Assembly: GCF_024172165.1 (NCBI RefSeq)
Contig: NZ_JAMZEB010000002.1
Coordinates: 5,229,501 to 5,293,500, forward strand
From: Nonomuraea thailandensis
GTDB taxonomy: Bacteria; Actinomycetota; Actinomycetes; Streptosporangiales; Streptosporangiaceae
Length of the DNA: 64,000 nt
Direction: 5' to 3'
In this document: one piece after another, positions 19,319-27,300 of the stretch
Position numbering within the stretch: the first letter of the stretch is position 1
How the letters are laid out: every line of letters starts with the position of its first letter
Translations under genes and position numbers: made by a program
The notes under the pieces: generated by a model
Told to the model about the DNA's origin: nothing
What the model saw: only the letters and a program-made list of their open reading frames with translations
Databases searched by the model: none

Positions 19319-19732
19319 TTAGCGGCGGCGGGCGGCTGCCGGTGACCACGCCCACACCAGCACCGCGACGATCAGCCCGAACAGGGTCACCCCGGCCGGC
19401 AGGTGCGCCCCGAGCCACAGCCAGGTGACGTGCTGGAGCCCGCCGACCACGAACAGCGCGACGCTGGCCAGCGCGGGCCAGCCGGCGCCGCGACCGGGCC
19501 GCCAGACCAGGACGGCCAGCACGATCTGGACGAGGGCGACGAGGTGCACGGCCATGCCGGCCAGCAGGTGCGCCTCGATCATCGGCTCCGACTCCACCGC
19601 CTGGCCCGCGAAGGAGGCGGCCACGAGCAGCGCCGCCGCCTGGGCGGTGACGGCCACGCGCAGGCTGTAGAGCAGGCCGGAGGAGACCCGGCCCTCGGGC
19701 CGGGGCAGGGTGACGGTGTCGCGCATGGCCAT
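19319..19732 (-). CDS. Four-pass membrane protein, hypothetical
   Basis: 137 residues with four hydrophobic segments (VAVTAQAAALLVAASFA, LLAGMAVHLVALVQIVLAVL, ALASVALFVVGGLQHVTWLW, GVTLFGLIVAVLVWAW). The pattern is like small actinobacterial integral membrane proteins of no known function. AAAGGA seven bases before MAMRDTV sets the start. It precedes trpF by 10 bases, so the two are probably co-transcribed. Confidence 0.8.
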   Translation of the reverse strand: MAMRDTVTLPRPEGRVSSGLLYSLRVAVTAQAAALLVAASFAGQAVESEPMIEAHLLAGMAVHLVALVQIVLAVLVWRPGRGAGWPALASVALFVVGGLQHVTWLWLGAHLPAGVTLFGLIVAVLVWAWSPAAARRR

Positions 19733-19870
19733 GGAAGGTCCTTTCGCCGAAGGTGAGGGACCACATGGTCGCGGCGGGCACCGCCGGGGGTCGTCAGCCT
19801 GCCGGATGACTCACCGGTACGCCCGGCGGCGGACCTCAGCCGCCGCACGGGCCGGAAGGAGCGACGGACC

Positions 19871-20548
19871 TCAGCCGCCGCGCGGCGGGCGGACGGGACG
19901 GAAGGAGGCGTCCACGAGGCCGGTGCGGTGGGCGACGACGGCGGCCTGGATGCGGTTGCGCAGGCCCAGCTTCTCCATCGCGGCGGCGATGTGCGTCTTG
20001 ACCGTCGTGACGCCGACGTGCAGCTCCTCGGCGATCTCGGCGTTGGACAGGCCGGTGCCGACCAGCGCCAGCACCTCCAGCTCGCGCTCGGTCAGCCCGG
20101 GCGGGGCGGAAGGGGCGGCCTGCTCCTCGGCGGCCAGGAAGCGCTCGACGACCCGGCGCAGCACGGAGGGCGCGAGAAGCTGCTCGCCGGCCGCGGCCCT
20201 GCGCACGGCGTCGACCATGCGCTCCGGCTCGTCGTCCTTGACCAGGAACCCGACGGCGCCGGCGCGCAGGGCGGCGTAGACGTTGCCGTCCTCGGCGAAC
20301 GTGGTCAGCACCACGATCCTGGTGCCCGGCCGGGCGGACAGCACGCGCTTGATCGCCTCCAGTCCGTCGACCCTGGGCATGCGCAGATCCATGAGGATCA
20401 CGTCGGGCAGGTGGCGCTCGGCCAGGCGGACGGCCTCGGCGCCGTCCTCCGCCTCGCCCACGACCTCCATGTCGCCCGTGGCCTGCAGCAGCATGCGCAC
20501 GCCCGCGCGGACGAGCGCCTGGTCGTCGGCCACCAGCACGCGGATCAC
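19871..20548 (-). CDS. NarL/FixJ-type response regulator
   Basis: 225 residues. Receiver domain 1-120: VLVADDQALVRAGVRMLLQA (acidic pair), DVILMDLRMPRVDGLEA (phospho-aspartate near 54), VLTTF and VKDDE with the lysine. LuxR-type helix-turn-helix near 150-215: LTERELEVLALVGTGLSNAE then ELHVGVTTVKTHIAAAMEKL. Start is GTG at 20548, overlapping the kinase stop as GTGA (20545-20548), so translation is coupled to the kinase gene. Target genes not identifiable. Confidence 0.96.
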   Translation of the reverse strand: MIRVLVADDQALVRAGVRMLLQATGDMEVVGEAEDGAEAVRLAERHLPDVILMDLRMPRVDGLEAIKRVLSARPGTRIVVLTTFAEDGNVYAALRAGAVGFLVKDDEPERMVDAVRRAAAGEQLLAPSVLRRVVERFLAAEEQAAPSAPPGLTERELEVLALVGTGLSNAEIAEELHVGVTTVKTHIAAAMEKLGLRNRIQAAVVAHRTGLVDASFRPVRPPRGG

Positions 20549-22155
20549 GCCGCGCTCCCCGGGGACACGCGGGTGTGGGCGGGCAGGTGGGCGGCCAGCA
20601 GCCAGCCGCCCTCGCCGTCTGGCCCGGCGCTGAGGGTGCCGCCGAGGGTGCGCACGCGCTCGCGCATTCCGGCCAGGCCGCGCCCGGAGGAGGGCAGCCG
20701 CTCGATGGCGGTGGGCGGGCGGCCGTTGCGGATCTCGACGTCCAGGCCCTCCTCGGAGGGCGTCACGGATACGCGGACCCGGGTGCCGGGGCCTGCGTGC
20801 TTGAGCACGTTCGTCAATCCTTCCTGAACGATGCGGGCCGCTGAGGTGCGGGCGATGAGGGGCGTCTGGTCGGTGGCCGGGTCGAGGTCGAGGTCGACGA
20901 GGAGGCCGGCGGCGGCCATGCGCTCGGCGGACTCGCGGACGACGTCGGCGGGGTTGGCCAGCAGGTCGGGCTGGCGGTCGGGGTCGCGCAGCAGGTCGAG
21001 CAGGTCGCGCAGGTCCTGCAGCACCTGGTGGCCGGTCTCGCGGATGTCGTTGAGCGCGTCGGCGACGGGCCCGTCGGGGGCGGCGTAGCGGGCGGCGCTG
21101 GCCCGCAGCACCATGGCGCCGACGTGGTGGGCGACGATGTCGTGCACGTCGCGGGCGATGCGCTCGCGCTCGGCGAGCTGGTCGGCGCGCACCTGGGCGA
21201 CGGCGGCGCGGGCGGCCTCCTCGGCGACCAGCTTCTCGGTGGCCGCGGCCTCCCTGCGCACGCCCAGGTAGCGGCCGATCGCGATGGGCGTGGCGACCAG
21301 CGTCATGAGCACCCCCACACGGAACGGCGTGACCTCGGTGCCGTCGCCGACGACGGCGATCGCGGTGAGCAGGCAGCCGGTGACGTACGCGGCCACCGTC
21401 CACGCCCAGGACACCACCCTCATGGCGAACACGCCGATGGCGATGAGGGTGAGGATCACGCACGTGTTGACGGCGTCGTTCAGATAGGTGTCGGCCGAGA
21501 CGAGCAGCACGCCCTGAAGGAGGAAGACCAGGCCGGGCAGCCGCCGGGCGATGCCCAGCGACAGGCCGCCCACCACGGCGAGCAGGCCGACCACCCAGAC
21601 GGGCTGGGTGCCGGAGTGCCAGGTGGTCCACGTGCTCAGCACGGTGATCGCGACGCCGCCGGCCGCGAGCAGCGCGTCGGGGGTGACCTCGCGCTCCTCC
21701 AGGCGCTCGGCCGAGCTGCGCAGGTACGAGCCCAGCACGGCGGGGAAGACGGGCAGCAGGATGGAGTACATCCACATGTTGCCGGTGAGCGCGACACCCG
21801 GATCGGCGATGTTGAAGGCGGTGGCGAAGATCGAGGCGGCCACGGCGACGGCGGTGCCGCGCACCTTCGAGCTGTAGCCGGCCACGCCCAGCGACACGCA
21901 GACGAGGATCTGGGCGGTGTTGGAGGTGAACGAGCCGAGCTGGTCGGTGACGAACAGGGCGGCCGCGAGGTAGAGGCTGACGATCACCGGCCGGCGGCGC
22001 ACCAGCCCCATGGGCAGGCCGACCAGCAGGGCCATGAGGATGTTCAGCTCGGCGGGCAGGTACTCCGTGTCGCCCGCGTGCGCCGTGGTCAGCAGGTCGA
22101 GACCCACTCCAGAGGCCGCGAGCAGGACATCCAGCGGCACACCACGCCAACGCAT
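20545..22155 (-). CDS. Sensor histidine kinase (HisKA_3, NarL-partner type)
   Basis: 536 residues from ATG at 22155. Residues 1-300 hold about eight or more hydrophobic segments in a membrane sensor of unknown ligand. The dimerisation and phospho-acceptor box is ERERIARDVHDIVAHHVGAM with the histidine near residue 338. The ATPase has RIVQEGLTNVLKHAG (N box) and GRGLAGMRERVRTLGG (G box). No ribosome site before ATG; GTG two codons earlier is possible and the mRNA may be nearly leaderless. Pairs with the response regulator by stop-start overlap. Confidence 0.93.
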   Translation of the reverse strand: MRWRGVPLDVLLAASGVGLDLLTTAHAGDTEYLPAELNILMALLVGLPMGLVRRRPVIVSLYLAAALFVTDQLGSFTSNTAQILVCVSLGVAGYSSKVRGTAVAVAASIFATAFNIADPGVALTGNMWMYSILLPVFPAVLGSYLRSSAERLEEREVTPDALLAAGGVAITVLSTWTTWHSGTQPVWVVGLLAVVGGLSLGIARRLPGLVFLLQGVLLVSADTYLNDAVNTCVILTLIAIGVFAMRVVSWAWTVAAYVTGCLLTAIAVVGDGTEVTPFRVGVLMTLVATPIAIGRYLGVRREAAATEKLVAEEAARAAVAQVRADQLAERERIARDVHDIVAHHVGAMVLRASAARYAAPDGPVADALNDIRETGHQVLQDLRDLLDLLRDPDRQPDLLANPADVVRESAERMAAAGLLVDLDLDPATDQTPLIARTSAARIVQEGLTNVLKHAGPGTRVRVSVTPSEEGLDVEIRNGRPPTAIERLPSSGRGLAGMRERVRTLGGTLSAGPDGEGGWLLAAHLPAHTRVSPGSAA

Positions 22156-22283
22156 GCACACACCGTATCCGCCCCGCCGGACGAGCCCGGTCCTCCTGGT
22201 GGAGGAGCGCGCCTCCTCCAAGTGGCCGGAGGTCCGCCCGGACGGTGGAGCGATCAATCCCGATCAGCGCCTAAGTTCGGTGC

Positions 22284-22871
22284 ATGGCCAACGACACCGC
22301 GCTGTTCCTCGGACAGTTCCTGCGCAACCCCGCGGCGATCGGCGCGCTCGCGCCGAGCTCACGGCACCTGGCCGCGGCCGTCTGCGCGCCCGTCCCGGAG
22401 AAGGGCGAGCCGATCGTCGTCGAGCTCGGGCCGGGCACCGGCCCGTTCACCGCGGAGATCCAGCACCGGCTGAGCGGGCGCGGCCACCATCTGGCCGTGG
22501 AGCTGAACGAGCGCATGGCCCGGCTGCTGGCCGAGCGGTTCCCGGCGGTGGACGTGGCCAACGAGGACGCCACGCGCCTGGGCAAGCTGCTGGCCGACCG
22601 CGGGCTGAGAATGGCGGACGTGGTCGTGAGCGGGCTGCCCTGGGCGGCGTTCCCCGACCAGTTGCAGCGTGACCTGCTCGATGCCGTGACGGGGGCGATG
22701 AGCCCGGGAGCGGCGTTCACCACGTTCTCCTACATCCACGCCATCCCGCTCAGCTCGGCGCGGCGTTTCCGCGCTCTGCTGGCCGAGCGGTTCGAGGAAG
22801 TGGTGCCGGGCCGTACGGTGTGGCGGAACACTCCGCCGGCCTTCGTGTTCCACGCCCGCCGTCCCCGGTAG
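22284..22871 (+). CDS. Class I SAM methyltransferase, PmtA-like (phospholipid N-methyltransferase type)
   Basis: 195 residues. FLGQFLRNPAAIGALAPSSR at the start, SAM-binding IVVELGPGTGPFTAEI, acidic loop AVELNERMARLLAERFP and VVVSGLPWAAFP are features of PmtA-like enzymes and related rRNA dimethylase-like proteins. The C-terminal PLSSARRFRALLAERFEEVV and RNTPPAFVFHARRP also fit. Substrate not proven. TAAGTT (22272-22277) six bases before ATG suggests a leaderless transcript. The stop codon lies inside the first unit of a 15-bp tandem repeat (22866-22955). Confidence 0.85.
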   Translation: MANDTALFLGQFLRNPAAIGALAPSSRHLAAAVCAPVPEKGEPIVVELGPGTGPFTAEIQHRLSGRGHHLAVELNERMARLLAERFPAVDVANEDATRLGKLLADRGLRMADVVVSGLPWAAFPDQLQRDLLDAVTGAMSPGAAFTTFSYIHAIPLSSARRFRALLAERFEEVVPGRTVWRNTPPAFVFHARRPR

Positions 22872-22955
22872 GTCCGTTCCCGGTAGGTCCGTTCCCGGCA
22901 GGTCCGTTCCCGGCAGGTCCGTTCCCGGCAGGTCCGTTCCTGGTAGGTCCGGGCC
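22866..22955. repeat. Six-copy 15-bp tandem repeat
   Basis: Units CGGTAGGTCCGTTCC (22866-22880, 22881-22895), CGGCAGGTCCGTTCC (three copies to 22940) and TGGTAGGTCCGGGCC. The first unit contains the TAG stop of the methyltransferase gene. Multiple of three, so a read-through would stay open in some frames. Confidence 0.9.
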
Positions 22956-23275
22956 CAGGAGGGCGGGGAGCCCGGCCGCCCGATTGGCGCCGAAATCGGG
23001 CGGGCCACGCCATGTAAGCGGGGAGCTGGTTGCTCAACCCCTCGCGGCGCGGGCACTCGGACCGCCCCGCGGCTTTCCCGCGACGGTAGCCGCGCTGGAT
23101 GACCTCCTCCCCCGTCGTCGTCCTCCGTGAAGCCCGACTACCCGAGGCCGGGGGAAGCATTCGTCCCGCATCCGGATCCGGGCCCGGCCGAAGGCGCGGA
23201 GGGCGCTCCGGCCCAGCGTGCGGGCCGGATCAGCCGAAGGCCGGAGGGCCGCTTTTCGCCGGCGTGCGGGCCGGA
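22872..23275. other. Non-coding repeat-rich region between convergent genes
   Basis: About 400 bases with no supported gene. It holds the 15-bp repeat above, then an unremarkable stretch, then two near-identical 46-bp units starting at 23216 and 23262 (GCGTGCGGGCCGGATCAGCC then GAAGGCCGG) and a degenerate third unit from about 23167. The last copy runs into the 3' end of the enoyl-CoA hydratase gene. Confidence 0.7.
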
Positions 23276-23304
23276 TCAGCCGAAGGCCGGGGGGCGCTTC
23301 TCGC
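23216..23304. repeat. 46-bp direct duplication covering the 3' end of the enoyl-CoA hydratase gene
   Basis: GCGTGCGGGCCGGATCAGCC + GAAGGCCGG occurs at 23216 and again at 23262; the second copy contains the gene's TGA (23276-23278). A third, more diverged copy precedes at about 23167-23210. Suggests local tandem duplication of the gene terminus. Confidence 0.75.
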
Positions 23305-24061
23305 GCAGGGCGCGCACCCCCTCGGCCGCGTCGGGGCCGGTGAAGCCGAGGAACTCCATGGCGAGCGAGGCGTCGAAGGACGGCCCGGCCAGGCGCAGCC
23401 AGTTGTTGAGTGAGTACTTGGTGAGCCTGATCGCCTCCTGGGCCCCGGCGGCGAGCCTGACGGCGATCTCCATGGCCTTGTCGTGCACCTGGTCGTCGTC
23501 CACGCACAGGCTGACCAGCCCCATCCGCTCGGCCTGCTCGCCCGTGACGGGCTCGCACAGCAGCAGGTGGTACTTGGCCTTGGCCATGCCGCACAGCAGC
23601 GGCCAGATGATCGCGGCGTGGTCGCCGGCGGCGACGCCGAGCCTGGTGTGGCCGTCGATGATCCGCGCGGTACGGCCCGCCACGGAGATGTCGGCCAGCA
23701 GCGCGACCGCCAGCCCGGCGCCGACGGCCGGGCCCTGGATGGCGGAGACGACCGGCTTGGAGCAGTTGAGCACGTTGTAGACGATGTCGCGGGCCTCGGC
23801 GAACACGCGCAGCCTGGTGGCGTGGTCGCGCATCATCTCCTCGATCATGGACAGGTCGCCGCCCGCCGAGAACGCCCGGCCCTCTCCCCTGACCACGATC
23901 ACGCGCACGCTCTCGTCGCGGTCGGCGTCACGCCAGACCTCGCCCAGCTCGCGGTGGGCGGTGGCGTCCACGGCGTTGAGCCGCGCGGGCTCGCTGATCG
24001 TGATCCGCAGCACGCCCTCGGCCGGGGTGTCGAGCTTGAGCTTGGTGTAGGACTCCATCAC
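23276..24061 (-). CDS. Enoyl-CoA hydratase/isomerase family protein
   Basis: 261 residues of the crotonase fold. The first oxyanion-hole segment is GRAFSAGGDLSMIEEMM; the second is KPVVSAIQGPAVGAGLAVAL. The usual second catalytic glutamate region reads IDGHTRLGVAAGDHAAIIWP, as in many unassigned enoyl-CoA hydratases. Substrate is unknown. Start is GTG at 24061 overlapping the upstream hydrolase stop as GTGA (24058-24061). Last gene of a three-gene operon with an HSL hydrolase and an amidotransferase-like protein. Confidence 0.92.
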   Translation of the reverse strand: MMESYTKLKLDTPAEGVLRITISEPARLNAVDATAHRELGEVWRDADRDESVRVIVVRGEGRAFSAGGDLSMIEEMMRDHATRLRVFAEARDIVYNVLNCSKPVVSAIQGPAVGAGLAVALLADISVAGRTARIIDGHTRLGVAAGDHAAIIWPLLCGMAKAKYHLLLCEPVTGEQAERMGLVSLCVDDDQVHDKAMEIAVRLAAGAQEAIRLTKYSLNNWLRLAGPSFDASLAMEFLGFTGPDAAEGVRALREKRPPAFG

Positions 24062-24972
24062 AGGTGCTCCCGCAGCCGCTCCGCGACGTACTCGCGGGCC
24101 TCGATCGCCTGGTCGAACAGGCCGGGCAGGACGTAGAAGGTGTGCACCGCGCCCTCGAACCTGCGCAGGCCGACCGGCACGCCCGCCTCGGCCAGGCGGG
24201 CGGCGTAGCGCTCGCCCTCGTCCCTGAGGACGTCGCAGCCGGCCGTGACGACGGTGGCGGAGGCCAGGCCGGACACGTCGGGCAGGCGCAGCGGGGACAG
24301 CCTCGGGTCGGCCGGGTCGGCGCCGGGCGCGTACTGGCGGGCGAACCAGGCCATCTCCTCGGCGTCCAGGCCGAAGCCCTTGGCGAACTCGGCGTAGCTG
24401 GGAGTGTCCATGGCCACGTCGAGCACCGGGTAGACGAGCACCTGGTGGGCCAGCCGCAGGCCGGCGTCGCGCGCCTGCCAGGCGGCCACGGCGGCGAGGT
24501 TGCCGCCGGCGCTGTCACCGCTCACCGCGACGCTGCCGTTGCTCTGGTAGAAGGCGGGCCTGGCGAAGATGTCGCGCACGACCGTCCAGGCGTCGTCGGC
24601 GGCGGCCGGGAACTGGTGCTCGGGCGCCAGCCGGTAGTCGACCGAGACCACGACCGCGCCCGTGCGGATGGCCAGGTCGCGGGCGGCCGCGTCGTTACGC
24701 CTGACGCTGCCGAGCACCCAGCCGCCGCCATGGAAGTAGACCACGACCGGCAGCGGGTCGTCGCCGGGGTCGGCGCGGTAGATGCGGATGGGGACGCCCT
24801 CGGCCTCCTCGTCGCGCACGAACGGCAGCTTCGTCAGCGGCCCTCGGTAGGCCGCGAAGGCGTCCTGCGCGCGCATCTCCCTGATCGCGTCCAGGTCGAG
24901 CGCGGCCAGGTCGGCGTTCAGATCCGATGGGTACCGGGCGAGGTACTCCCGCGCCTGGGGGTGCAGCGGCAT
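24058..24972 (-). CDS. Alpha/beta hydrolase, hormone-sensitive-lipase family esterase
   Basis: 304 residues. Oxyanion-hole motif VVVYFHGGGWVLGSVRRNDA near residue 80, nucleophile VAVSGDSAGGNLAAVAAW (GDSAG) near 150, acid VVTAGCDVLRDEGERYA near 240 and histidine FEGAVHTFYVLPG near 275. All three catalytic residues are present. Such enzymes hydrolyse short-chain acyl esters. Cytoplasmic. Nine bases downstream of the amidotransferase-like gene and overlapping the crotonase-fold gene by four, so one operon. Confidence 0.94.
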   Translation of the reverse strand: MPLHPQAREYLARYPSDLNADLAALDLDAIREMRAQDAFAAYRGPLTKLPFVRDEEAEGVPIRIYRADPGDDPLPVVVYFHGGGWVLGSVRRNDAAARDLAIRTGAVVVSVDYRLAPEHQFPAAADDAWTVVRDIFARPAFYQSNGSVAVSGDSAGGNLAAVAAWQARDAGLRLAHQVLVYPVLDVAMDTPSYAEFAKGFGLDAEEMAWFARQYAPGADPADPRLSPLRLPDVSGLASATVVTAGCDVLRDEGERYAARLAEAGVPVGLRRFEGAVHTFYVLPGLFDQAIEAREYVAERLREHL

Positions 24973-24981
24973 GATCGCAGC

Positions 24982-25668
24982 CTAGCGGGCCGCCTCGATG
25001 AACGCATCGAAGAGCCGGGTGTCGGCGTTCCTCTCCGGGTGCCACTGGACGCCGACGCCGAACCGGTGTCCCTGCAGCTCGATGCCCTCGACGATCTGGT
25101 CCTCGGCCCAGGCCACGGCCAGCAGGCCCGAGCCCAGGCGGCGTACGGACTGGTGGTGCGGGGCGCTGGTCTCGACGCGGTCGCCGACCGCCTTGCCGAG
25201 CTTGCTGGAGACGCTGACCTGGATCGTGTGGCCGCCGCCGGGCTCGGCGTGCCGGTCGTTGTCGAGCACGTCGGGCAGCCAGGGGATCAGCGTGCCGCCC
25301 TGGGCGACGTTGAGCACGTGCATGCCCCTGGCGATGGCCAGGATGGGCACGTCGGCGCGCACCGCCGCCCTGGCCAGGGCCAGCTCGAACCGGTCGCGGT
25401 GCGCCTGCGGCTCGTGCACCCGCTCGTCCTGCTCGCCGCCGTAGGTGTCGGCCCCGAGTTCGACGCCGCCGGCCAGGACGACGCCCTTCAGGCCGCGCAC
25501 GTAGTCGTCCACGGCGCTGGGGGCCATGGGCGGCAGCATCACGGGCGCGCCCCCCGCCCGCCCGACCGCCTTGGCGTAGGAGGGCGGCGAGAGCACGGCC
25601 TCCCGCACCCAGTCGCCCCAGCGGGCTGCTTCGAAGTAGGCGGTGATACCGATCAGCGGTCGGGACAT
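24982..25668 (-). CDS. Peptidase C26 / class I glutamine amidotransferase-like protein lacking the catalytic cysteine
   Basis: 228 residues. Family features: MSRPLIGITAYFEAARWGDW, GVVLAGGVELGADTYGG, ILAIARGMHVLNVAQGG, RVETSAPHHQSV and GVGVQWHPE. Active members (gamma-glutamyl-GABA hydrolase, PuuD) have G-I-C-R-G at the nucleophile elbow. Here codon 113 (25330-25332) is GCC, alanine, giving A-I-A-R-G. His and Glu of WHPE remain. It should be hydrolytically dead or use another mechanism, perhaps as a binding protein. ATG at 25668 has GGGAG five bases upstream. First gene of the operon with the HSL hydrolase and crotonase. Confidence 0.9.
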   Translation of the reverse strand: MSRPLIGITAYFEAARWGDWVREAVLSPPSYAKAVGRAGGAPVMLPPMAPSAVDDYVRGLKGVVLAGGVELGADTYGGEQDERVHEPQAHRDRFELALARAAVRADVPILAIARGMHVLNVAQGGTLIPWLPDVLDNDRHAEPGGGHTIQVSVSSKLGKAVGDRVETSAPHHQSVRRLGSGLLAVAWAEDQIVEGIELQGHRFGVGVQWHPERNADTRLFDAFIEAAR

Positions 25669-26086
25669 GCGATCTCCCGGGGGGCATGGTGGAGTCGGGC
25701 GGCCGTCGGCTTCGGACTCTTCGGTGACGACCCCATGCCCCATCATGGCGCACTCGCTTTCCGATATGTCACCCCTCCCAAAGATCCCGTGTCTCCCCCC
25801 GCACGGGCTTTCCGCGATTCGCCCCGTTCGTCCCCGGGGGCGAGGCTCGCCGCACACGGAGCCGGGCCGGCCGCCCCGCCGAATACGAATATTATTTGCC
25901 TTCGCATTTGCCGACCGAAACTGCGCGAAATTGGTGGGAATCGGTTGTGACGCGTCATCAGTGGTGTAAGACTCAATTTTGAGCGCACGGGAATGGCCGG
26001 GGAGGGCCCGCGCTCACGACCCGGACTGTCAGGGAGGTGCAGGTCGAGACCGGAATGCGGTTCCGGTCAAAGGTGGGGCGGGATAA
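25669..26086. promoter_or_regulatory. Divergent regulatory region between the amidotransferase operon and flavohemoglobin
   Basis: About 420 bases with no supported gene. Contains GGGGCATGG (25681-25689) inverted against CCATGCCCC (25733-25741), a 10-bp palindrome TGACGCGTCA (25948-25957), CTCAA-TT-TTGAG (25972-25983) and a hairpin GACCGGAA/TTCCGGTC (26048-26068) 18 bases before the flavohemoglobin ATG. The middle part (25830-25990) is the most A+T-rich stretch nearby, fitting promoters. Confidence 0.6.
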
Positions 26087-27205
26087 ATGTCGTTGAATCC
26101 GCGTCTGGTCAAGGAGAGTTTCTCCGTCGTCGAGCCCGTGGCCGACAAGGCCACGGCCTACTTCTACGGTCGCTTGTTCGCCGAGAATCCACAGTTACGA
26201 GGCATGTTCCCGCCCGCCATGGACGTCCAGCGGGACCGGTTGTTCGGCGCGCTGACCCGGATCGTGTGGAGCCTGGACAGCCCGGACAGCCTGGCGGCCT
26301 TCCTCGGGCAGCTCGGCAGGGACCACCGCAAGTACGGCGTGATCGCGGAGCACTACACGGCCGTCGGCAACGCCCTGCTGGCCACGATCCGCCGGTTCGC
26401 GGCCGACGTCTGGAACCACGAGATCGAGGCGGCGTGGGTGTCGGCGTACACGGCGGCGGCCAACCTCATGATCGAGTCGGCCGAGTCGGACTCGGGGGTC
26501 TCCCCCGCCTGGTGGCTGGCGGAGGTCGTCGACCACGAGCTGCGCCACCGGGACATCGCGGTGCTCACGCTGCGGCCCACGCAGCGCCTGCCGTTCACGC
26601 CGGGCCAGTACGTCAACGTGCAGACCGCGCGCTGGCCGCGCGTGTGGCGGACGTTCTCCATCGCCAACGCGCCGCGCCCGGACAACACGATCAGGCTGCA
26701 CGTGCGCTCGGTGCCCGGCGGCTGGGTCTCGACCACGCTGGCCGGCCACACCCGGGTCGGCGACACGCTCATGCTGGGCCCGCCGATGGGCACGATGGCG
26801 CCGCGCGAGCACAGCGTGCGCGACATGTTGTGCGTGGCCGGCGGCACCGGCCTGGCGCCGCTGAAGGCGATCATCGAGTCCGTCATCGCCTCCGGCCGCC
26901 GCCCCAACATCCACCTGCTGTACGGCGCCCGCACCTCCGACGAGCTGTACGACCTGCCGGACCTGATCAGGATGGAGTCGTCGTTCCCCTGGCTGCGGGT
27001 GCTGCCGGTGGTGTCCGACCAGCCCTCCTACGACGGCATGCGCGGCAGCCTGCCCGAGGTGACGCGGCGCTTCCACTCGTGGGCCGAGCACGACGTGTAC
27101 GTGTGCGGCCCGGCCTCCATGGTCAACGAGACCGTGCGCAACCTGCAGATCGACGGCGTGCCGCTGGCGCGGATCCACCGGGACATCATCCACGGCGAAC
27201 ACTGA
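26087..27205 (+). CDS. Flavohemoglobin (globin plus FAD/NAD reductase)
   Basis: 372 residues, slightly shorter than E. coli Hmp. Residues 1-135 are the globin: KATAYFYGRLFAENPQLRGM (B10 tyrosine region) and LGRDHRKYGVIAEHYTAVGN with the proximal histidine near 82. Residues 150-240 bind FAD (FTPGQYVNVQTA, RTFSIANAP) and 250-372 bind NAD(P)H (LCVAGGTGLAPLKAIIESVI, VYVCGPASMVNETVRNL). Known function is nitric oxide dioxygenase, detoxifying NO to nitrate. AAAGGTGG lies upstream of the ATG. A hairpin and two palindromes in the leader suggest regulation. Confidence 0.95.
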   Translation: MSLNPRLVKESFSVVEPVADKATAYFYGRLFAENPQLRGMFPPAMDVQRDRLFGALTRIVWSLDSPDSLAAFLGQLGRDHRKYGVIAEHYTAVGNALLATIRRFAADVWNHEIEAAWVSAYTAAANLMIESAESDSGVSPAWWLAEVVDHELRHRDIAVLTLRPTQRLPFTPGQYVNVQTARWPRVWRTFSIANAPRPDNTIRLHVRSVPGGWVSTTLAGHTRVGDTLMLGPPMGTMAPREHSVRDMLCVAGGTGLAPLKAIIESVIASGRRPNIHLLYGARTSDELYDLPDLIRMESSFPWLRVLPVVSDQPSYDGMRGSLPEVTRRFHSWAEHDVYVCGPASMVNETVRNLQIDGVPLARIHRDIIHGEH

Positions 27206-27300
27206 CCCGCCCCCGGAAAAGGGCGATTCGGAGATCGGGAGGTTGACAGCGGGCGCTGGACGGTGCCAAGTGGATGTTGACACGCCATGTGAGGTGAACC

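Noticed and set aside
22866..22955. Tandem repeats considered as a CRISPR array
   Set aside because: Units are contiguous 15-mers without spacers and no cas genes are present.
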